DNA of 64,000 nucleotides from Hydra vulgaris (taxonomy: Eukaryota > Cnidaria > Hydrozoa > Anthoathecata > Hydridae). Location of the stretch: positions 65,442,501 through 65,506,500 of the forward strand of contig NC_088920.1 in NCBI RefSeq assembly GCF_038396675.1, given 5' to 3'. The position numbers and the translations under genes were made by a program. Of the stretch, positions 59,369 through 64,000 are shown piece by piece. Under the pieces are notes generated by a model. The model was not told the origin of the DNA and searched no databases. It worked only from the letters and a program-made list of their open reading frames with translations. Numbering within the stretch: the first letter of the stretch is position 1; every line of letters begins with the position of its first letter.

Positions 59369-60299
59369 TCTAAGAAAAAATCCGTTATATTCAACGAACT
59401 GCATCTGTCGCTATTGCACCAACGGGTTTTCCGTTATGTTAACGGATTAAAATTTTAACGGATTGAAGTTCGTCGATATAAATCCGTTGAAATTACGGAT
59501 TTATTCCGTTCGTGTAACAAACAATTCGTTAAAATAAAGGAATTATTACGCTGGGCGGCTTTTGCTGTTTTGGTAAAATAAAGAATTTACTACGTCATTG
59601 AATTGAATAGTTTATTATTCTCTTCATTAGAATTAGAAAGGAATTAAGCCAGATAAAATTGAGATTTCATTACAAAATAGTCCTTATTTTTAGTATATAG
59701 ATTATTTTATTATGATATTCAACATCTGATACAAGCAGTACTACTTATACTAACTAACTTGATCGGGAGAGATGTTTTAGCAAGCTTTAAAAACGTTTTA
59801 ACTTTTTAATTGAAAACTAATTAAATATTTATAATAATATAATTCAATATAGAAACTTTCTATTACAACAAAAATTAAAAAATTTAAAATTATAAAAAGT
59901 TTCTTAATATATATTTTAATAATACAGTTATTATTTTCAAGGTCAAAAAACATTTATATAAAAAACACAGACATGTATACAATTGTTACTATTCTAGATT
60001 TCAATTTTTAATACTGTTGTAAATTCATGTGTGTGCACATTTCAATTCCAGCAACCTGTTGTCGGTTATTTAAAGATAAACAAACCTTAAAATACAATAA
60101 AGAAAATATTGAATATAAATGATATACCATAACACAAATTGGTAAATTTTTACTAATAACCCTGAAAGAAACATTTGTTGCTAACTTTTTATTTCTAAAT
60201 TGCAAATAAAAATTATGTAATTTTATTAGTTCTACATTTCAATGTATTAAACTAAATTTTATTTAATAATAATAAACACGTTAAAAGTATTAATATTAG

Positions 60300-61830
60300 A
60301 ATTTAAACTTGATACCTCATGCCTGAATACCACATGTCTAGTAGTAAGTAGCAAGTTCTATACAAATATAAACAAGCAATATATAAACTTATTTGTAACT
60401 AACATAAAAAAATTGCAATAAAAAAAAATAGTTTTTCAACTAATTTAAACTTACTGTGTGATAGAGCATGACATGTATCTAAAATAGCAAATTATAAAAG
60501 CATATACAAACTTAAATATACAAATTATAACAATCCATATATAATCTTTGCTGTAACTAGCCTAAATAAACACCCATAGAAAAAAATGCAAGTAAACATT
60601 TTACAACTGATCAAATTTACAGTGTGATATTGCATGTCACGTGCCTAAAATTATAAAAGCATATAAACAAATTATATCTAAACTTAGCTGCAACTAGTTT
60701 AAACAAATATACCCATTAAAATAAATGCAAGTAAATATTCAAATTTGATACCTCGTGCCTGAATGAACCATGTCTAAAGTAGCAAGTTTAATACAAATAT
60801 AAACAAGCAGTATATAAACTTAGTTGCAACTGACATAAAAAAATTGCAAGTAAAAAAAAATAAAAATAGATTTACAACTAATTTAAACTTACCGTGTGAT
60901 ACAGCATGACCTGTGACTAAAATAGCAAATTATAAAAGCATATACAAACTTAAATATATAAATTATAACAACCCGTATATGAGCCCATGAGATGCATGGT
61001 GGTATAAGTCACTTTTTTCAATATTTTGAGTTATTTCCATTAATTGCTAGCATTTTGTTTATTCTATTACATGGCAAAGTGGTATATCTCTAATGATATT
61101 GATAATGATGCTGGAACTGTTTTTTGTTATGCTCCTCACTAATTAGTTGTTTTTGTTCACAGCCATAGTGATATTAGTCAGACTTTTCAAAACTAGATAT
61201 GAGTGACTTATACCACTATGCATCTCAGGGGCTCATATAAACTTTGCTGTAACTAGCCTAAATAAATACTCATAAAAAAAATACAAGTAAACATTTTACA
61301 ACTGATGAAACTTACAGTGTGATATTGCATGTCGCATGCTTAAAATAGTCAATCATAAAAGCATATAAACAAATTATATGTAAACTTAGCTGCAACTAGT
61401 TTAAATAATTATACCTCATGCCTGAATGAACCATGTATAAAGTAGCAAGTTCTATACAAATATAAACAAACAATATATGAACTTAGTTGCAACTAATATA
61501 AAAAAATTGCAAGTAAAAAAAAAATAATAGTTTTACAACTAATTTAAACTTACAGTGTGATATAGCATAACACATGTCTAAAATAGCAAATCATAAAAGC
61601 ATATACAAACTTAAATATAAAAATTAAAACAATCCCTTTATAAACTTTGCATAACTAGCCTAAATAAACACCCATAAAAAAAATGCAAGTAAACATTTTA
61701 CAACTGATGAAACTTACAGTGTAATTTTGCATACCACATGTCTAAAATTGCAAATTATAAAATCATATAAACTAGCTCTATGTAAACATAGTTGCAACTA
61801 ACCTTAATAATAATACCCATCATTGATGGG
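60300..61830. repeat. satellite-like array with higher-order repeats
   Basis: Units of about 120-165 bp alternate in three types, recognisable by TACCTCATGCCTGAATGAAC, AAACTTACAGTGTGATATAG and AAACTTACAGTGTGATATTG. Shared phrases are AGCATATACAAACTTAAATA, GCAACTAGCCTAAATAAACA and ATGCAAGTAAACATTTTACA. The type 1 start occurs at 60312, 60749 and 61411, giving a compound period near 430 bp once the nested MITE is removed. Confidence 0.88.
60980..61235. mobile_element. 256-bp MITE nested in the satellite array
   Basis: Inverted ends of about 35 bp (TGAGCCCATGAGATGCATGG at 60980; inverted copy ending 61235) flanked by TA (60978-60979, 61236-61237). Sister satellite units read straight through the insertion point (CCGTATA / TAAACTTTGC), which fixes the borders. 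Confidence 0.9.
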
Positions 61831-62587
61831 TCTTTTGATGGCATCAAAAGAAATGTTAACATTTTTAATTTTATAACTGATTTAAATTTATACCGTAAAT
61901 TACTACATGTCACGTTTAAAATAGAGAATTACACAAGGATATATACAAGTCATGTAGTCTTAATTATAGAAATAATTGTTCAACTAACCCTTTAGTTTAT
62001 CATATAAAAAAATTAAAAATATATTCAATGCTTAATATAGAAAATTTAAACAAGTTTAACAACCTTCGAAATTACAAATAACTGAGTGTAATTTAAACTG
62101 CATTTATCCATTTGCTTTCTCTACTAAAATTTAGTAAAAAAAGAAAATGGATAAACACAATTAAAATTGTGCTTTTTTAAAATAGCTTCACATTTAGTCG
62201 AAATGTGAAGCTATTTAAAAAATGGCAAATTAAACTTACTGCAACAAACCTTTATCTACAATTTAAATATGGTTTAAGAAGATCGCCTTTTAAAAATTTA
62301 TCATTTATAAATAAAGAACTTGACAAATATAAATCAAACAAACAAGACTTAAAAAAATAATCTACAGAGAATGCACTTCATAATTTCTTATAGAAACCCT
62401 TTTTAACAAAAACTTCAGTTGTCTTTCAACGGATTTGAATATTCAATCCGTTGAATTAACGAAATTTCGAAGAATCCGTTAATAGTTTATTTTACTCCGT
62501 TAATTTTGTGATTTTTGGTTACGAATTACTTCGTTAATTTAACGGAAAAAAGTAATCCGTTGCTTTTTCTAACGGATTGTTTTTAGA

Positions 62588-62871
<284 letters not shown>

Positions 62872-63114
62872 TAGCGTGCAAAAGTAACCGGGCAAGAGCA
62901 TAACTTGAGATAACTTTTGAATGAAAAGTCCAATTTCTTTCAAATTTTCGCTGAAATGTCAAAAAATTGATAACAAATCTAAAACAAATGAATTTTTACT
63001 AAATCTAAGCAATCTAATCTTAAAAGTTTGTTTAATTAAAATTTGCGCGTGCTAAAGTATCCGGAGAGAAAAAAAAAAATTGAGTTAGATATTTTTTAAA
63101 TTGAAAATACTTTA

Positions 63115-63480
63115 TTTTAAAGTAAATTGCTTTAGTACTTTGTCGGGAAGCCGATAGCATTAATTACTGCTTGACAGTGGCAAGGAATTGAGTCAACCAG
63201 CTTCATAATCACAATAATTTTGATTTTTCCCCATTCTTGTTTCAGAATATTCAATAAATCAAATTTACTTGCTGATTTTCAACCTGAAATTTGTCAACCT
63301 ATGTGTTCCCATAGATGTTCAATAGAATTAAGGTCAGGACTTTGCTATGTCAATTCCATTAATTGAACTTTTTGTTTTTGTAAAAGTCTTTTATAAGGGT
63401 TGAAGTGTCTTTTGAGTCATTATCCTGCTGAAATATCCATCCTCGAGCCCTGAAAATTGTTCCTCGTAAAATCCTGTCTT
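63115..63480 (-). pseudogene. Tc1 transposase C-terminal piece
   Basis: Minus strand text from 63480: RILRGTIFRARGWIFQQDND (second catalytic D in QDND), SKDTSTLIKDFYKNKK, then VLTLILLNIYGN in a shifted frame over the usual SPDLNPIEHLW block (third catalytic E), and LASRQST near the end. Several frameshifts. It is inverted with respect to the next piece. Confidence 0.78.
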
Positions 63481-64000
63481 GGTAAATGCTGAAATTAAAG
63501 AACTTTATAATGTAAAATGTAGTGTTGACACAATCAAACGTCTTTTGAGGTCTACAAATCTGTTTAGAAGACTTCCTACAAAGAAACTTTTTATTTATAT
63601 AAAGAATCGAAAAGCACGCTTAAGATTCGCTAATAAACATTTGAATTGGAAAAGAAAACAGTGATTGAAAGTACTTTTTAGTGATGAGTTTAAGTTTATT
63701 TTATTTGGATCTGATAATATTAGATATGTCTGTCGACCAAAAGGCCATAAAAACGATCCTAAATACCAGCTACCAACAGTAAAGAACAGAGGTCGAAACG
63801 TTATGAACTGGGCTAACTTGAATAGAGATTGTATCAGTCCTATCCATTTGATTGATGACAAAATGGATAAAAATATGTACAAATGTATAGTTAAGAATGT
63901 TATGCTACCACATGCTAAAGACAAAATGCCTCAAGGAAGGATGTTTTACTAGGACAATGACCCAAAGCACACTCCAACCCTTGTGAAAAACTTTTTCAAA
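63481..64000 (+). pseudogene. Tc1 transposase central piece, broken
   Basis: Plus strand: AEIKELYNVKCSVDTIKRLL (second helix-turn-helix), KNRKARLRFANKHLNWKRK, a stop, then KVLFSDEFKFILFGSDNIRY (first catalytic D in FSDE), VCRPKGHKNDPKYQLPTVKN, RCISPIHLIDD-type text, and NVMLPHAKDKMPQGRMF. The second block DNDPKHTP is preceded by an in-frame TAG (63950-63952). It runs off the window end as LVKNFFK. With the stops it is inactive. Confidence 0.85.

Overview
The window is an AT-rich, repeat-dominated stretch of an animal genome. It has long (TA)n microsatellites, one eukaryotic class II tRNA gene and remains of many families of animal transposon. The family mix (hAT, Tc1/mariner, pogo/Tigger with a PHD-like finger, P/THAP, CR1/jockey-like and L1/Tx1-like LINEs) and the base composition fit a cnidarian such as Hydra. 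That assignment is inference, not proof. I see no convincing complete host protein gene. Only one weak candidate host exon (13908-14102) and the tRNA are plausible non-transposon genes.

Layout. 1-9.5 kb: a 2.5-kb hAT element (1204-3695) with target duplication and inverted repeats, its transposase broken by one in-frame stop; a LINE fragment; an internally deleted Tc1/mariner-like element (8635-9475). 9.6-13.2 kb: a LINE tail, then a decayed hAT transposase split by a second, different hAT element. 14.3-19.3 kb: two side-by-side decayed genes of two multicopy protein families that I recognise only as uncharacterised and transposon-like. 20.3-22.6 kb: a dispersed repeat and a pogo/Tigger transposase pseudogene. 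24.7-29 kb: LINE pieces interrupted by a 0.9-kb TA-flanked MITE and a small hAT-type MITE. 31-35.2 kb: a THAP/P-type transposase pseudogene, tRNA-Ser(CGA) and a complete Tc1/mariner-type element with DD36E spacing. 35.5-49 kb: a hAT tail and a large inverted-repeat (fold-back-like) structure rich in GACGTAACG motifs. This structure is split by a full-length L1/Tx1-like LINE with an intact 1170-codon ORF2 and by a full-length Tc1-type element with an intact 356-codon transposase. These two are the only clearly intact protein-coding genes.

49.3-51.6 kb holds a short unrecognised coding block with an exonuclease-like motif. 52.7-64 kb contains two LINE fragments, a second TA-flanked MITE whose internal layout mirrors the first, a P-type transposase pseudogene, and a 3.2-kb TIR element that carries a satellite-like array and a nested 256-bp MITE. 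The window ends in a rearranged Tc1 whose two halves face each other.

The genes do not form a shared pathway. The window records layered transposition: the inverted-repeat structure was hit by a LINE and a Tc1, a hAT by a hAT, a LINE by MITEs, and a satellite by a MITE. (TA)n tracts repeatedly flank TA-targeting elements. Most coordinates of decayed pieces are good to a few tens of bases only.
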